Positions 1 through 19,213 of a DNA stretch of 32,500 bases are shown in pieces. Below the pieces are notes generated by a model. The model saw nothing but the letters and a program-made list of their open reading frames with translations. It was not told the DNA's origin and made no database searches. This DNA is from Chondrilla cf. caribensis (taxonomy: Eukaryota; Porifera; Demospongiae; Chondrillida; Chondrillidae). The stretch covers positions 5,263,897 to 5,296,396 of the forward strand of contig OZ026548.1 in the NCBI GenBank assembly GCA_964020155.1, in the 5' to 3' direction. Position 1 is the stretch's first letter; each line of letters opens with the position of its first letter. A program made the position numbers and the translations under genes.

Positions 1-249
1 AAGCTTCAGTCAGATGGCCAATGACGGAGATCAGTACAAGTATGAAATCAAACCTACGTATGTATGACGAGTGGAGAGGCTATTATCACTGGAGAGGTGA
101 CCTACGTACGTAGCTACAAAGCATGTATCTCTCACGTGTTCCAAGCTTTCAAGAAGAACTGAGCAGGACCGAGAGCTAAAATCTTTACCAGTAATTCCAC
201 CGAATACACTGAGTGGAGGAGAAAGAATAGTAATACTTTCTCACACAAG

Positions 250-341
<92 letters not shown>

Positions 342-366
342 ATGTTTGTGCGTGTGTGTGTTTGCA

Positions 367-412
<46 letters not shown>

Positions 413-2018
413 TGTTGTATGTGCGTTCATCCCACTTGGGTCATTGTCCTCACCTATGGTGAATGTCAAGGAAACGTAAAACACGCTCGACTGCCCCTCT
501 TCTGCTTGGTAGGCATCTGGTTTCGCCTCTGTCACTGTGAAAAGACCAAGTGTACATTCAGTTATGTACATACATTCCTATACATAATATCATTGATGTA
601 TGTACGTACGTATGTACATGAAATGTATGTACGTACGTATGCAAAGTGTAAGAAGGCCGTGAAATACAATACTAATTGAAAGAAATGCACCCCTCACTCT
701 CGTGTGCACACGTGCCTAGGTATGACTACTTGCAATCAGTACTATACCACGTTTGAGAAACTATTTGGCAAGCATGCACCATGATAAGGATGTTCATATG
801 CATGTAAGTACATGACATATGTACATACGTACGTACGTACATACATACATACATACATACGTACATACATACAAGGAGCTACGTATGCATGTAAGTACAT
901 GACTTATGTACATACGTATGCACATACATACGTGCAAACATACATACATATAATCATATTGACATACGTACGTACTGTACGTACATACATATATCCTAGA
1001 TAGATCCTACCACAAAGGGAGGGAGAAGGATGCGGTACGATTTCCTCAAGAGACACTTATTTCACTGGCCTAATCATGATTTTGTGATCAATGGTGCCAT
1101 TTACATCAGTGACAATTCTGTGGTCCTAATTTTTCAAAACCCGCATACGTAGATGAGATTTTACAGTTGTACATGTATACATACGTACTGTCACATCCTT
1201 ACTGAGCACACATTTATTACACACTGTCACACATACGTACGTGTGTGCATACGAATGTACATACGTACACTTGGTAAATACAGTAGACACCATCTACCCA
1301 TGAATAAAATTAATGATAGTGATGGTTAACTTACGTACATTCAATATTTGCAGTATAGACCCATAAGAAGATTCCATTTGCCACTATGATGATATCTATC
1401 AATAAGAAGTGAGATACATATGTAGAAATGATACATGACGCATACAACATGCACACACACACGCACGCACGCACACACACACAGAGCACTTACTGACAAA
1501 AAGGTCAAAGAAAGGCCATTCGATTATTATCCTCATCACTTTCAAAACAGAACTGAAGGGTTTTGGCAACCTACTGTGCCAAGCAAGAGACTTCCCCTCC
1601 TTGGTGTCAATCTAAGTGGAGACACAAACTGGTAACTGCACACTGTGAAGTCTATTCTGGGACACGAATCTTGTTAAATGTGAAAACCCTTAGAAATATA
1701 CAGTAAATAGATACATACATACGAACGTATATATTGTACATTACATACATGTATGTACGTACGTACGTACATACGTATATAAACTTTCAACTGCTGTTCC
1801 CTGTGTACATCTTTTTGTGTCTCACACGCACATACATACGTATGTACGTACATACCACAGTGCACCTACTGTATACTATATTCTGTAATTGTTGTACATT
1901 CAGATAGATACTCATGACGTATACTATCTCTACATACATACCATACACACCCACCCATCCTGACAGATATATACTGTACACACAGGTGTGCGCACACACA
2001 CACACATGCACATGCACT

Positions 2019-2051
<33 letters not shown>

Positions 2052-2066
2052 ACACACACAGACACA

Positions 2067-2109
<43 letters not shown>

Positions 2110-2128
2110 ACACACAGACACACACACA

Positions 2129-2225
<97 letters not shown>

Positions 2226-2995
2226 TCTGTCCCATGATAGGTTCAGAACATTATAAAAGTTGTAGAATTCCTCAAGTGAGATGAAGTTGTTGCCACTTTT
2301 GTCCAGTGCTTTAAACATGCACAAAACCCTGACTTTTGCTGAAAAATGAAGTGTTTTTACAAGATTAAGTATCACAAACACTTCTAGTGGGCAGTTACAG
2401 TTCCGCAGTGTGTGCATACATGCTGTAGATAAGCATACGTATGTATGCTTGCATTGTGCATATGTACATACATACATACACATATTGGACTCACATGCAT
2501 TTGGTAGGTAAGCCTTCATCAGGAGATAAAAATCCGCAAAGTGCAAGACCTGTAACACAATAACATGTACTGTATACACTGAACCTACCTACGTACATAT
2601 TGTGTATGGTTTGTATGCAGCAGAATACACAGTACATATAATATACATACATACGTAGGTATTATAAGGGATGGCATACACAGCACACACAGTAGGAACA
2701 GTAAACATACGGTAGAAACAGTAAACACATAGTAAAAACAGTAAACAACACACATGTATGGTACATATGTACACCATGAATACACACATAATACATACAA
2801 TACACTAATAATATTATGTACTGTGTATGTCCTATACGAAATACTACGTATGTACTGTTCATGTGTATGTACACTGTACAGATTTGCTGTACTGATGGAA
2901 CTCACGTTATTTCTCTGTAACTTGTCAAATACCAGTTTCAATGCCTCTCTGTAAAGAACAGTGAAAATGTATACATTAACACACACGGAATCGGG

Positions 2996-3072
<77 letters not shown>

Positions 3073-4066
3073 CTTCTTATGAACATAGAGTTTCTTAAAC
3101 TTCTTTATGCTTTGTCCCTGAAAGGTGCTGTACACCAAGGCTAGCAACTACATACGTATGTATGCACCATTGGAAGCAGCAAATCACTAGTGATGAATGC
3201 ATATAATGGTACACATGGTGCACAATTATACATATAGGCCTATGTATGCAATATACATTATGAGTCCCCTTCCCCTGAACACTTAAGCATGTGCATATAC
3301 GTACGTACATACGTATACGTAAGCCCGGTATGTATGTTTATGTATATCCTGGTGCATGAGTGATTGATATGAAGGTGTACGTGAGTCAGAGTAAAGATGT
3401 GCTGATACGTACATACATACATGTGATACAGCACAGGTCAGATATGTTGGCACAGAGTTGATGCTTATGTATGTATGTAGGTACATACATACTTACATCC
3501 ACATGTATGGTATAGAAACTCATACGTACGTATTATTATGTATATGTACGTATGTATTACATAGTATGTATATGTATTAGCACATATGTACATGTATTAG
3601 TATCTATATGTATTCGCAATAGTATGTATGTTCATGATACCTACGTATTCTAATGCTTACCATATTGCTGATGAGGTAGAACTGAACAATGACGTAAATT
3701 ATGAAGAATATCGGAGTGAAGCGATACTTGTTGTAGGCATTCATCATCACATCGGGAAAGCTGAAGGAAGACAAACACTGATAGAGATGGAATGCTCAAT
3801 GATGGTTGTGGCTACACTCACTTTGCTGAGGTTTGTGCTATGAACATATTGACAAATGTCTCTCGAAAGTTCTTGAAATACTATAAGATAACAACATGAT
3901 AAGAGACCCAACATGACTAGATGTGCCGGTGGTAAGGCAGTTGAAGAAGAACTCACAATATCATCATAACTGCCAAATAAGTAGAAAGCTATAAAAGAAA
4001 ATATGTACATAGAATGAAGTGTGTGCGTGTGTGTGTGTGTTTGTGTGTGTGCATACATGTGTGTAT

Positions 4067-4106
<40 letters not shown>

Positions 4107-4107
4107 T

Positions 4108-4147
<40 letters not shown>

Positions 4148-4163
4148 ACATGTGTGTATGGTG

Positions 4164-4199
<36 letters not shown>

Positions 4200-4411
4200 G
4201 TGTCAGTCATGCTTACCTATCAGTGAGAACAGAGCCACAGCTAATATGTACAGCAATAAGATATCGATGATAGGCCCCAAGCTTCGCAATATTTGTCTCA
4301 AAACTCTGTAGAGCAAGTACGTAGGCACACAAGTAGACTTTGCTATACTTACATACGTACTTGGGTATCTTTATCTACATGGACGTTTGTTCACACATTA
4401 CTCAATGATGA

Positions 4412-4468
<57 letters not shown>

Positions 4469-4875
4469 CACACACACCTTCTAACTCCACTGGTAACAAA
4501 ACAATCAACAAAGAAAAATGGCCGTAGACATCTCAACACCCTAATATGTACATCTCCTCTAGCAGCCACCACAAACGCTTCTACATACTCCAGTGTTATG
4601 ATGAGGACCTTCAACAACGTTCTCTTGTGATGTATGAAAGCTCTTGGTTGTAACCAAATCAGTTGGAGAACAGTATCAGTAGCAAAGAACAACAAAAATA
4701 CCATCTCCAGACTGGAATGAACCTGTGTGAAGGATCATACAAACTTGTTGTGTCTATGTGTTGAGGTACATACGTATGTATGTACAAACGTGGTCACCTT
4801 ACTGTATCAACTCAGGCTCTTGTATGCACAGACCCTCACACACTTATGTACGTAACAGTACACACGCACACACAT

Positions 4876-4908
<33 letters not shown>

Positions 4909-5541
4909 ACAGCTATACATACGTATGTAACCCACCCATGGGGGAATCCCACTGATAAAAGTTGGTGGCTCAATGATGGCCAGTCCCATGAGAAGTAGGG
5001 ACACTGCTAACTGTGTGTACTGGTAAACTTCATTGTGGACTGTGTGAAATGCCAAGTAGCTCCACCACGTTTGGGGGTGATGAAAGAACTTGTCGTTGTT
5101 CTCTCCCTCATTGAGGTAAAGAGCTGCATTCTGCACAATGCGACAAAGAGGGAATATTGAGACATGAACATTCAGGCTGGTTTCCATAGTAATCGTGGAT
5201 GCCCAATGGGTCTATTTTGTCAGGAATCAGATTTGGTGTAGCCTGCTCATTGCTATAGTCAAAATAGTGCAAGAAAACTAAGATCTTGTGCAATTACGTC
5301 AGTACATCTTTCCACATTTTGTAACATCAGAACAAATCCCTATGCTGTACTGTAGATGTAAAATTTGAGCTCATTTCTTTATTATATCAAGAAATTTGTT
5401 GTCAAGGAGTTCATTATAACAGAGCTCCCTTTTATACACAATACGTATGTATGGACGTACCGTATGTACATATGCACACGGCTCTTACCTTAAACCGAGT
5501 TATACCATCAACTTCATCATAGTCAATCTTTATGTATGTCT
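1..5541 (-). CDS. TPCN1: Two-pore channel, TPC1-like (partial, 3' end outside the window)
   Basis: Endolysosomal voltage/PI(3,5)P2-type cation channel with two six-helix repeats. Sixteen exons link with consistent phases: 5541-5489, 5130-4936, 4722-4478, 4305-4217, 3988-3957, 3880-3822, 3760-3661, 3147-3074, 2948-2906, 2549-2495, 2338-2226, 1611-1494, 1395-1339, 534-454, 208-136, 53-<1. Recognisable in order: IS1 after AALYLNEGENNDKFFHHP; IS2-IS4 with HHKRTLLKV and VRR; the S4-S5 linker VLRQILRSLG; the first pore with NFPDVMM; IS6; an EF-hand (2338-2226) with loop DKSGNNFISLEE; the linker to IIS1; then IIS2 (VELLVKILALGP) and the start of IIS3 (FDFILVLISVIG). About 480 codons are present here, and animal TPC1 is about 800 aa. 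The RR..R motif of the IS4-S5 linker, which binds PI(3,5)P2 in mouse TPC1, is kept. The first listed exon (5541-5489) rests on splice sites and phase only. The subtype is by resemblance, and a TPC3-type paralogue is not excluded. Confidence 0.93.
252..412. repeat. (GT)n microsatellite filling a TPC intron
   Basis: Plus-strand (GT)n with ttgcatgtttg interruptions, between TPC exons 534-454 and 208-136. It explains the Cys-Val open frames here. Confidence 0.97.
797..1000. repeat. TACG/TACATA tetranucleotide repeat
   Basis: Dense mixture of acgtacgt, acatacat and catgtaag units within a TPC intron. The acgt/gtac units are self-complementary. A 16-bp stretch (cgtatgcatgtaagta-type) occurs twice, near 796 and 882. 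Shorter clusters of the same motif are scattered at 600-640, 1740-1785, 3300-3600, 5450, 5910, 6195-6300, 7980, 8300 and 31980-32040. Confidence 0.9.
2013..2222. repeat. (CA)n microsatellite beside a TPC donor
   Basis: 210 bp of (CA)n with regular acagac interruptions. In the sense of the TPC gene it is (GT)n and begins inside the donor GTGAGTGTGTG of exon 2338-2226. Confidence 0.97.
2999..3069. repeat. (CA)n microsatellite beside a TPC donor
   Basis: Pure (CA)n of about 35 units. In sense it is (GT)n starting right after the donor GTTAGT of exon 3147-3074. Confidence 0.97.
4018..4199. repeat. (GT)n microsatellite with an internal duplication
   Basis: Fills the TPC intron between exons 4305-4217 and 3988-3957. 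The block gtgcatacatgtgtgtatgg recurs about 100 bp later with one change, so the tract has a higher-order duplication. Confidence 0.95.
4412..4477. repeat. (CA)n microsatellite forming a TPC donor
   Basis: (CA)n with one caaac interruption. In sense, exon 4722-4478 ends AGAAG and the next base begins a (GT)n run, so the repeat itself supplies the GT donor. Confidence 0.95.
4861..4906. repeat. (CA)n tract in a TPC intron
   Basis: (CA)n with cgcac and tgcac interruptions, about 30 bp into the intron after exon 5130-4936; (GT)n in the sense of the gene. Confidence 0.95.
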
Positions 5542-6026
5542 CTGAAGGAGGATAAGAATATCAGCAATAGCTCTGCATACTGTATGTACAGTACAAAGTG
5601 TTCTGGTGGGGGACAAAATATAGTATGTACATAGGACTGTACATACGCATGTACATACATGTCATAAAGGCATGGTAAACAGCAAGATGGAGCCAATTCA
5701 GAAAGCGAGTTGCTTCACCAACCCGGCAGTAATGATTCATCAGAAGTAAGCACAAGGCGTATTGGTCTGTATGTACGTACATGCATACCTACATCCATAC
5801 AACAAGACCTGTATAAGGAGCACCTCTCCTATCTGGACATTGATCAAACCACCCACCATGTCAACCCAACTGAAGTACTACACTACCTCTATGTACCTGG
5901 TCCATTGCATGGTCTGTACATACATACGTACGTATGTACATCACATCCCACCCTGAAGTACATGCATTTTGACCCTTGTAACACCATGCAGTGATGCTAC
6001 ATACAATAAAATACACATACAGTGAA

Positions 6027-6183
6027 TTCTTGTTAATCCACCACTGCTTTATCCGCCAAACCTCCAATCTGCTACAATTTCCCAGTACCAATATAATGTA
6101 CATGTACCAATGAATATCCAGGTAATCTGCCAAACTCGTTAATCCACCCTATCTTTGAAAACAAATTGCGGCGGATTAACGAG
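6027..6183. repeat. Inverted-repeat element remnant (TTAATCC / GGATTAA)
   Basis: ctcgttaatcc at 6135-6145 and ggattaacgag at 6173-6183 form a perfect 11-bp inverted repeat with a 27-base gap, and a third related copy (ttgttaatccacc) lies at 6029-6041. The sequence looks like the terminal part of a small non-autonomous DNA transposon. No target-site duplication or full ends could be fixed. Confidence 0.5.
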
Positions 6184-6476
6184 TATTGAGCGTGTGCATA
6201 CGTACGTACGTGTGTGTGTGTGTGAAGTGTGTGTGTGTGTGAAGTACATGTATTTGTATACATATTATTTGCATACGTACATACGTACGTATGTATGTGC
6301 AGAAAATTCCCAACTTATGTATTCACACAAACCTCCTCATACACACATACGCACATACATACATGTGTATTGACCGAAGCATTGTTGTCATGACAATACC
6401 ACTTCACCTCACCTTTTTGAACAATGCACTGAATGGAAAAAAATCAATTTTTGTATTGAAGAATTAGGAAATGAAC

Positions 6477-6555
6477 ACACACACAGTAGCATGTGTACAC
6501 ACATGTACGTATGTATGCAAGTACATACACATGGCCACACACAACACACACACAC

Positions 6556-6643
<88 letters not shown>

Positions 6644-6786
6644 ACACACACAACACACACACACACACACACACACAACACACACACACACACACATAAC
6701 ACACACAACACACACACACACACACACAACACACACACACACACACACACATAACACACACAACACACACACACACACACACACAC

Positions 6787-6850
<64 letters not shown>
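6477..6850. repeat. Compound (CA)n / AACACAC repeat
   Basis: Over 300 bp of (CA)n broken by aacac and ataacac at intervals. The block ataacacacacaac recurs three times about 50-60 bp apart, so the array has higher-order structure. Confidence 0.95.
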
Positions 6851-6852
<2 letters not shown>

Positions 6853-7381
6853 TCCAACATGACGCACTGTGTAGATATGTACGTACATGCGTACATACAA
6901 ACTTTGTGATTGTCAAACAGAGTCTGACTCAAGACCCATTACACTGCATACCACCTGTGTACGTACGTAGGTAGGCATGGATTGTACTGTGTACACATGA
7001 TGCAGTTGGCAAGGAAGTTATTGCAATGCCAGCTGGCAGGCTGGCTCACCCAAACAGCTGATCATGAATTCAGGAAGTGATATCACTTGTTCAGTGAATT
7101 CCACATCACCCACACATTCCAAACATACATGTATGTACATAATATTATATCATTTGCATATCTACATTGTGTACTGAATGCTAGTACGTATGCATAATAT
7201 TATTCAGTGTACTTCCTGGGGTGAGGTGAGTTCAGGTAGAGGCGGGTCCCCAGTTTCCTGCCCTTCAGAAAGTTACACCCCATGACAGGTCTTTTTGGGG
7301 AAAACCAACAAATTGCATCACTATGGCTGACTCAGCAAGTTCAGGACAATGGACGAACAATATCTCTTATGATATTATTGG

Positions 7382-7382
<1 letters not shown>

Positions 7383-7423
<41 letters not shown>

Positions 7424-7551
7424 TATGTGTGTGTGTGTATGTACATGTGTGTGTGTGTGTGTGTGTGTGCGTGTGTGCTTGTGTGCACGTGTGCATGCCT
7501 GTAATACATCTTCAAGTACATGTACATGTACGTATGTGTGTTGTATTGGAA

Positions 7552-7617
<66 letters not shown>

Positions 7618-7620
7618 GTG
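7383..7620. repeat. Two (GT)n tracts
   Basis: (GT)n at about 7383-7480 with tatgtg and gcatgc interruptions, and a purer one at 7553-7620, separated by a short catgtacatgtac palindromic stretch. Confidence 0.95.
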
Positions 7621-9636
7621 TACCATCCATAAAGTGAACAGAATAATCCACTGGGGCTGGCACGGCCCTGGTGAAGAACTCTGGTGTGGGGCACACTTAG
7701 CTACTCCCTCACCATCTGTGGTTGTTGAAATGCATCATCACCACAAAGGTGACTAGATGTGAAATTGGATCAAGTCCAAGGAGCTAATTACTAATTTTCA
7801 CTACATTTCAGCTACACATAATCTCAACTCAGTGCATGTGCTACATAACACATGCATTGTACATCACATGGTCAATTGTGTACAGGTAGAAGCAACCAGA
7901 CTAATCAGATAGGAAAAACCACAAGTACAAAATCAGTCATCAAAGTGTCAGTATGTCTAACACAAATTAGTCTACATACATAAGTGAGTATGTACATACG
8001 TAACTAATTAATACGTTAATTAGCTCAATCATAAACATATGGTTCAAATGTTCATTTCTAGCTGTGTATGTACAAGAATACATGTTCTAAAGGTCATGGA
8101 ACCTTTAAAATGTTAGACCTGCGTGAAACAAAGTCTATATAAGGGGGTTGGTTTACATACGCCTTTAGAGGGACTATTTTGTTTAGTCCTTCAAGGATGA
8201 TACAAAAGTGTGGGTCAATCACAAAAGATTTCACTTATTGTATGGCTGTAGTGCAGTGTGTTAACACATGGATATCCACACAGATATAAAGAGAGAGGGA
8301 CGTATGTACATACGTATGTATTAACTTTACATTGACCAAGAATAATATTTTATATGTTGGTATCATGAAAATAGTAACCTTAATTATATTGTCACAGGAA
8401 CATATATAAACATGCGCATGTGGGGTGAAATTTGTGTTGGTGTTATGTTATTTAACAAGTGTTCACTCTACATAGCTGAATGCACACAAGAGAACCAACA
8501 GACTGTTCCGTAAAATGTATGTGCATCTGTGTGCATCCGTGTGTATACATACGTACATGGGTGTGGGTATGTGACCATGTGTGTCCATACATAATATGTG
8601 TCTATTATTTCTGTAAATACGCACATAAACATCCGTATGTGTGTGCTTGTGTGAACAGGTACATTTGCATGTACGTAATTGAGTGCGTGTACATTCTTGA
8701 TAGCTATTCTCAGTGCAGAAGTGAAGGCATACACACACACGTACACGTGTACATCTGCAGAGCACAAAGTGTGGAATGTAGGAACAATGAAAGGTGAAAG
8801 GAGTGTTCAAGTGTTGAGCATTTCTATACGAGGAACCTGACCATGGGCGATCGAGTGCTTCATAGCAGAAAGTACTTTTTAGTCTACACAGGCAGCTAAT
8901 GCTCAGTCCCACCATATGGTTCCACTTTAGAAGTAGAATTTAAAATTAAGTGTGATCTATAGACATGACCTCGGGCAGTAGAGGAACAGAAGCAAATATT
9001 TTGTTAGTTATGTCAAACTCTATAAAAATGTATCTATCTCTAATTCCGTTTAACAAGTATGTGGCCTTAGTCTTACAGTGGAGCATCACACCAAATCAAG
9101 TTGTAAAAAATGAATTATGAGGACAATACGACGCCCAGTACTGTACCACGTATACATGTAATCGATGTTTGTTCAAAGTTGTAAAGTGAGTACCCATGTA
9201 CTGTTCATATGCTATGTGGGCAGTTGAATACCCAAAAACTTTGTTGAAAGGAGAATTCAATACAAAGTGTCAATGTGTTTCAATAATCATGATTGCTACA
9301 GTATGGTTTGACGTACATAATGAACGTACCCATCACACAAGACACTTGGTATGAGAGTTGATACTGTACTCGCTTGTGTACATTGAGAAATACCGTTCCT
9401 ATCAGTTCTACACCACACACACCGGGTATAATAATGACACGGAAGATCCCTAATCGAGGACACGTTGTGATCTCCCAACTAGCTAGCTTCAGCGAGTATG
9501 TGAAGAATCGGAGAATGGAACTCAGTCGCCAGTCGCATACACGCACATACAACTCGTTGAAGAGGCGTACCATCATTACCGGCGGGAAGCTAGAGGTAGA
9601 CGACAAGTTACAGCACTTACCACATAAAGCACTCAC

Positions 9637-9856
9637 TTCTACGGTCAGTTAGGTCTTTAGATTCACACGAATCGTCTGCTTGATCCGAAGGGTTTACCAC
9701 TATCTCTATTCCACCATTCATGTCGTTGCCTTCCTCCTCAGGACACTCTTCGACAACGTCTAAAATGACGGGAGTCATTTTTGACGGCTGGATGGACGGA
9801 GGATCCGTCCTTTCCACAGCTCTCTCTACATCGACGGAGGAATTTGAGGCGCTCAT
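9637..9856 (-). CDS. TPCN1: Candidate first coding exon of the TPC1-like gene
   Basis: Open reading frame from ATG at 9856 (MSASNSSVDVE...) to a strong donor (GAA|GTGAGT) after 9637. It encodes an acidic, Ser/Asp/Glu-rich stretch with no membrane segment. It ends in phase 1, which fits the exon at 5541-5489 that starts with the two bases completing the codon. The local motif TPVILDVVEE resembles the dileucine-type lysosomal sorting region near the start of vertebrate TPC1 (known family feature; the match here is weak). The surrounding 9.4-10.0 kb is CpG-rich for this window, as expected near a promoter. The link implies a first intron of about 4.1 kb, unusually long here, so this could instead be the first exon of another gene. 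An in-frame ATG at 9778 is an alternative start. Confidence 0.45.
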
Positions 9857-10157
9857 CTCGTAACTGGGATCTCTGCCTGCACACGGCTGAACGCACGTAG
9901 GGGTACGAGCGGATAGGGAAGACCTTGGACACAACCACTTTCCCTCCTTTCAATGCACCGCGTGGATCGAGTCTCAATCTTTTCCCACTTTGCTTGAAGG
10001 GGAGGGGCACATCCTGTAATCACGTGTAAAATTCTCACCCCTACAGTATATACAAAAATTCGAGTTCGCAGTGTTGATAAGTAGAATTCCTGATCTGCTA
10101 TAGACGATATACACTAGTATGTTATTCTATACAGTCAACTTATTCTGTAAGTACGTG

Positions 10158-10311
10158 GGTTAGTACATACTTCTGTTTAGTGGGTACACTTCAGTCCTCA
10201 GTCCCTAGCTCATGTACACTATGTCAACCAGTACTGATAGCAAGTACCTCTGATAAGAAGTAAAGATTAGGTGTGCCCTTCAAGTACTTACTGAGCAAGG
10301 TGGAGTGTACT
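10158..10311. repeat. Dispersed repeat family 1, copy A
   Basis: The segment with tcagtccctagctcatg, atgtcaaccagt, gtacctctgat and cccttcaag matches 13261-13412 in the same orientation over about 120 bp at roughly 75-80% by eye. It is preceded by one gttagtacatactt unit of the type that is tandemly repeated beside copy B. Confidence 0.85.
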
Positions 10312-11590
10312 ACTATGATGCATGCACAAGAAGTGAGACAATTTGAATTGCATTGCCATGCATCACATGTCATGTAGTTCACTTTGCCACTAGGGAGTGT
10401 GAAAACACTACATAATTCACCAACGTCCCCAATTGAGCAGAGAGTGTCATGTAGTTCCTGTGTGGTTCCATGCAGAGGGAGTTCCTTGGATTCCTGTCCT
10501 GGATTTTCCAGTGTTAATTGTGAGTACAGACAAATTTACCTTTTAAAAGTCTTTGTATTATTTACTGTACTGTAACACAATGTAGTCAGCTTGGACTAGT
10601 CAGGGTATGGTTTGTCCCCTCTGAAAATAACCTAGAGGAACAGACTCTCATCCTAAATTCGTAAATGTATGATGGTTATAACTACACAATATTGTACTTG
10701 TCTCTTAACACTGCACCAATTGACATTGTGTAAAAGTGGACGACTGCAATAGAACAAATGATGAACTTGATACATCGCATTGTGTAACAGTCAAGTGATA
10801 TTATTTGATGCAATACATTATCAATGCAATGATGTTATAATACATTTTGCAATAAATTAGGCAATAATCAAGACATGCTAGGGCACTATGTATAAGTACA
10901 TAAGATTAACAATAATATTACTACTCAAAGTTATTATAGCTATTACTGTTCTTTGCCCAAGAATTCTCAGTCTGTCAAATCAGTTTGCTTCAGAATACCC
11001 TCTGATTTGGCTGTTGGGGTCCAACCTGACCTGCAGAATCAGACAGTGAGGAGTGTATACATGTGTATATGTTACAGTCTATTGACAGTGAGGAGTGTGT
11101 AGATGTCACATACAGGTGTACTGGATATTGCCCGTTAGAGAGGTCAATGCATCTGATATTAAAGGAGGGTGAGAGGTGGGAACAGTATCAAACTACTGCC
11201 CTTGTAAATGGGTGACAATTATTGGATTATTGTAACTTCAAACAAACGAAAGTGAGAAGAGGCTCAAGTCCGGAAACTTGATTTCGAACGTAACTGAGGG
11301 AATTCGCTGATAAAACCAGCCCCAGATGACCTTGGTTCCACATAAATGGCACTTACAGTTATGACATCACATTGGTATGACTAATTGAAAACACATGTTC
11401 ATACACAGTGGGCTATTTGAAGGTGGTCCTCTTGAGCGGACATATCACTGTTATAGCCTTGGCTGGGTCCATGATGTGTACACACACAATACAATATGTA
11501 CACGTATATGTATAATATTATAGATGATCATAGGTGTGTACAAGGAGTATAGTGATTCTTTCTTATCAAACTGTTGGAATTTATATAAAG

Positions 11591-11755
11591 GAAACAGTTT
11601 AATGTGATCAGTACAAAATAGAATCCTTATTCTAGTACTCAAAAGAAACAGTTTAATGCAATCAGTGCAAGGATGGAATCCTTATTCAAGTACTCAAAAG
11701 AAACAGTTTAATGCAATCAGTGCAAGGATGGAATCCTTATTCAAGTACACAAAAG
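11591..11755. repeat. 55-bp tandem repeat, three copies
   Basis: Units starting gaaacagtttaatg at 11591, 11645 and 11700. The last two are nearly identical and the first is diverged. Contains ggaatccttattc. Non-coding. Confidence 0.9.
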
Positions 11756-12273
11756 AATCAGTGCATGTGTACACGGCGAAATTTGACACCACTACAATCA
11801 AATGTATCCATAATCTGAAATTTTTCATATCAGACAACATTCTGTACTCTTACAACACACAATATATTATCCAAATAATGTTGGATTATCAAGTTTCCAC
11901 TGTAGGACGTATGACAGACAGCAAGAGGACAGTGGCCCAGTGTGCATATGAACACAGCCTATAACATTACCAGTGTAATTGTCAGAGATTATGTTAGATT
12001 AGGTTGGATATATGACATTGATTTGAGGTCAATTTGATTAATTTTAACACTGTTAATTTCAGTTAGTGCAGTTAATTCTCCTATCATAAAATTATGGGCA
12101 TCCAAGCGTACACACTGAGACACACACACACACACCAAAATACACATATGCAAAGCATGTACATGTACACATATACACACATACTGTATGTACATATCAA
12201 ACATACATACATACATATATAATATACACACAGGTATGCATATAGTGGAGTTGGTGTGGATGGTGGTACCTAC

Positions 12274-19051
<6,778 letters not shown>

Positions 19052-19213
19052 GTTCCACGTTGACAATCTCGAATGTAAGGATGGTATGTCCGCCCAGCGA
19101 ATTCTTCTCGGAGAGATGGAACCAGTGACCGGAAATGACGTAAGGGACTGTACCATATTCCATTGAGTGCCCATCACGTTCAGGCTCCTGTACGTATAGC
19201 GTGTGAAGTACAT
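19052..19213. promoter_or_regulatory. Shared divergent promoter region, PITP / TLCD3-like 1
   Basis: Only 162 bp separate the ATG of the PITP gene (minus) from the ATG of the first TLCD3-like gene (plus), so both promoters must lie here or overlap the first exons. The block ccggaaatgacgtaag at 19129-19144 joins an ETS-like CCGGAA core directly to a CRE/ATF-like TGACGTAA core, a composite known from vertebrate bidirectional promoters. There is no obvious TATA box. The promoter role is inferred. Confidence 0.65.

Larger units (their letters stand above)
5542..9636. other. Putative TPC intron 1 or intergenic stretch without a confident gene
   Basis: Apart from the microsatellites and the inverted repeat listed separately, I see no supported gene in this stretch. 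It is rich in TACG/TACATA repeats, with unique AT-rich sequence at 7.7-9.3 kb. A short open exon-like segment beginning with ATG at 7323 (plus strand, MADSASSGQW..., GT donor at about 7380) and a minus-strand open stretch at 5640-5760 have no partners and were not called. Confidence 0.4.
9857..12273. other. Intergenic region between the PITP 3' end and the TPC 5' end
   Basis: About 2.4 kb containing the upstream region of the TPC candidate exon, one copy of a dispersed repeat (10158-10311) and a 55-bp tandem repeat (11591-11755). The short last exon and 3' UTR of the PITP gene are expected here but I could not place them. One exon-like segment on the plus strand (11078-11168, AG and GT flanks, Cys-containing) is not recognisable. 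Confidence 0.5.

Noticed and set aside
1..6. HindIII site (aagctt) exactly at the window start
   Set aside because: May mark a cloned-fragment end or may be chance; it carries no biological meaning by itself.
5146..5250. Minus-strand open segment (ATPNLIPDKIDPLGIHDYY) between the first two linked TPC exons
   Set aside because: It looks coding in composition, but no acceptor/donor pair keeps the phase 0 needed on both sides. Direct splicing 5489 to 5130 fits the family better. Possible alternative exon only.
5641..5760. Minus-strand open stretch with RVGEATRFLNWLHLAVYHAF
   Set aside because: No clear splice sites or family match, and it runs into TACATG repeats.
7323..7380. Short exon-like start MADSASSGQWTNNISYDIIG on the plus strand with a GTAGGT donor
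   Set aside because: The donor merges into a (GT)n tract and no downstream exon could be joined to it. Not enough to call a gene.
9374..9652. Plus-strand open frame of 92 residues in the CpG-rich region, and its minus-strand counterpart
   Set aside because: It overlaps the TPC candidate exon and promoter, shows no family resemblance, and its start context is not convincing.
11078..11168. Possible 91-nt exon on the plus strand with EECVDVTYRCTGYCPLER
   Set aside because: Flanked by AG and GT, but no partner exons, start or recognised domain were found.
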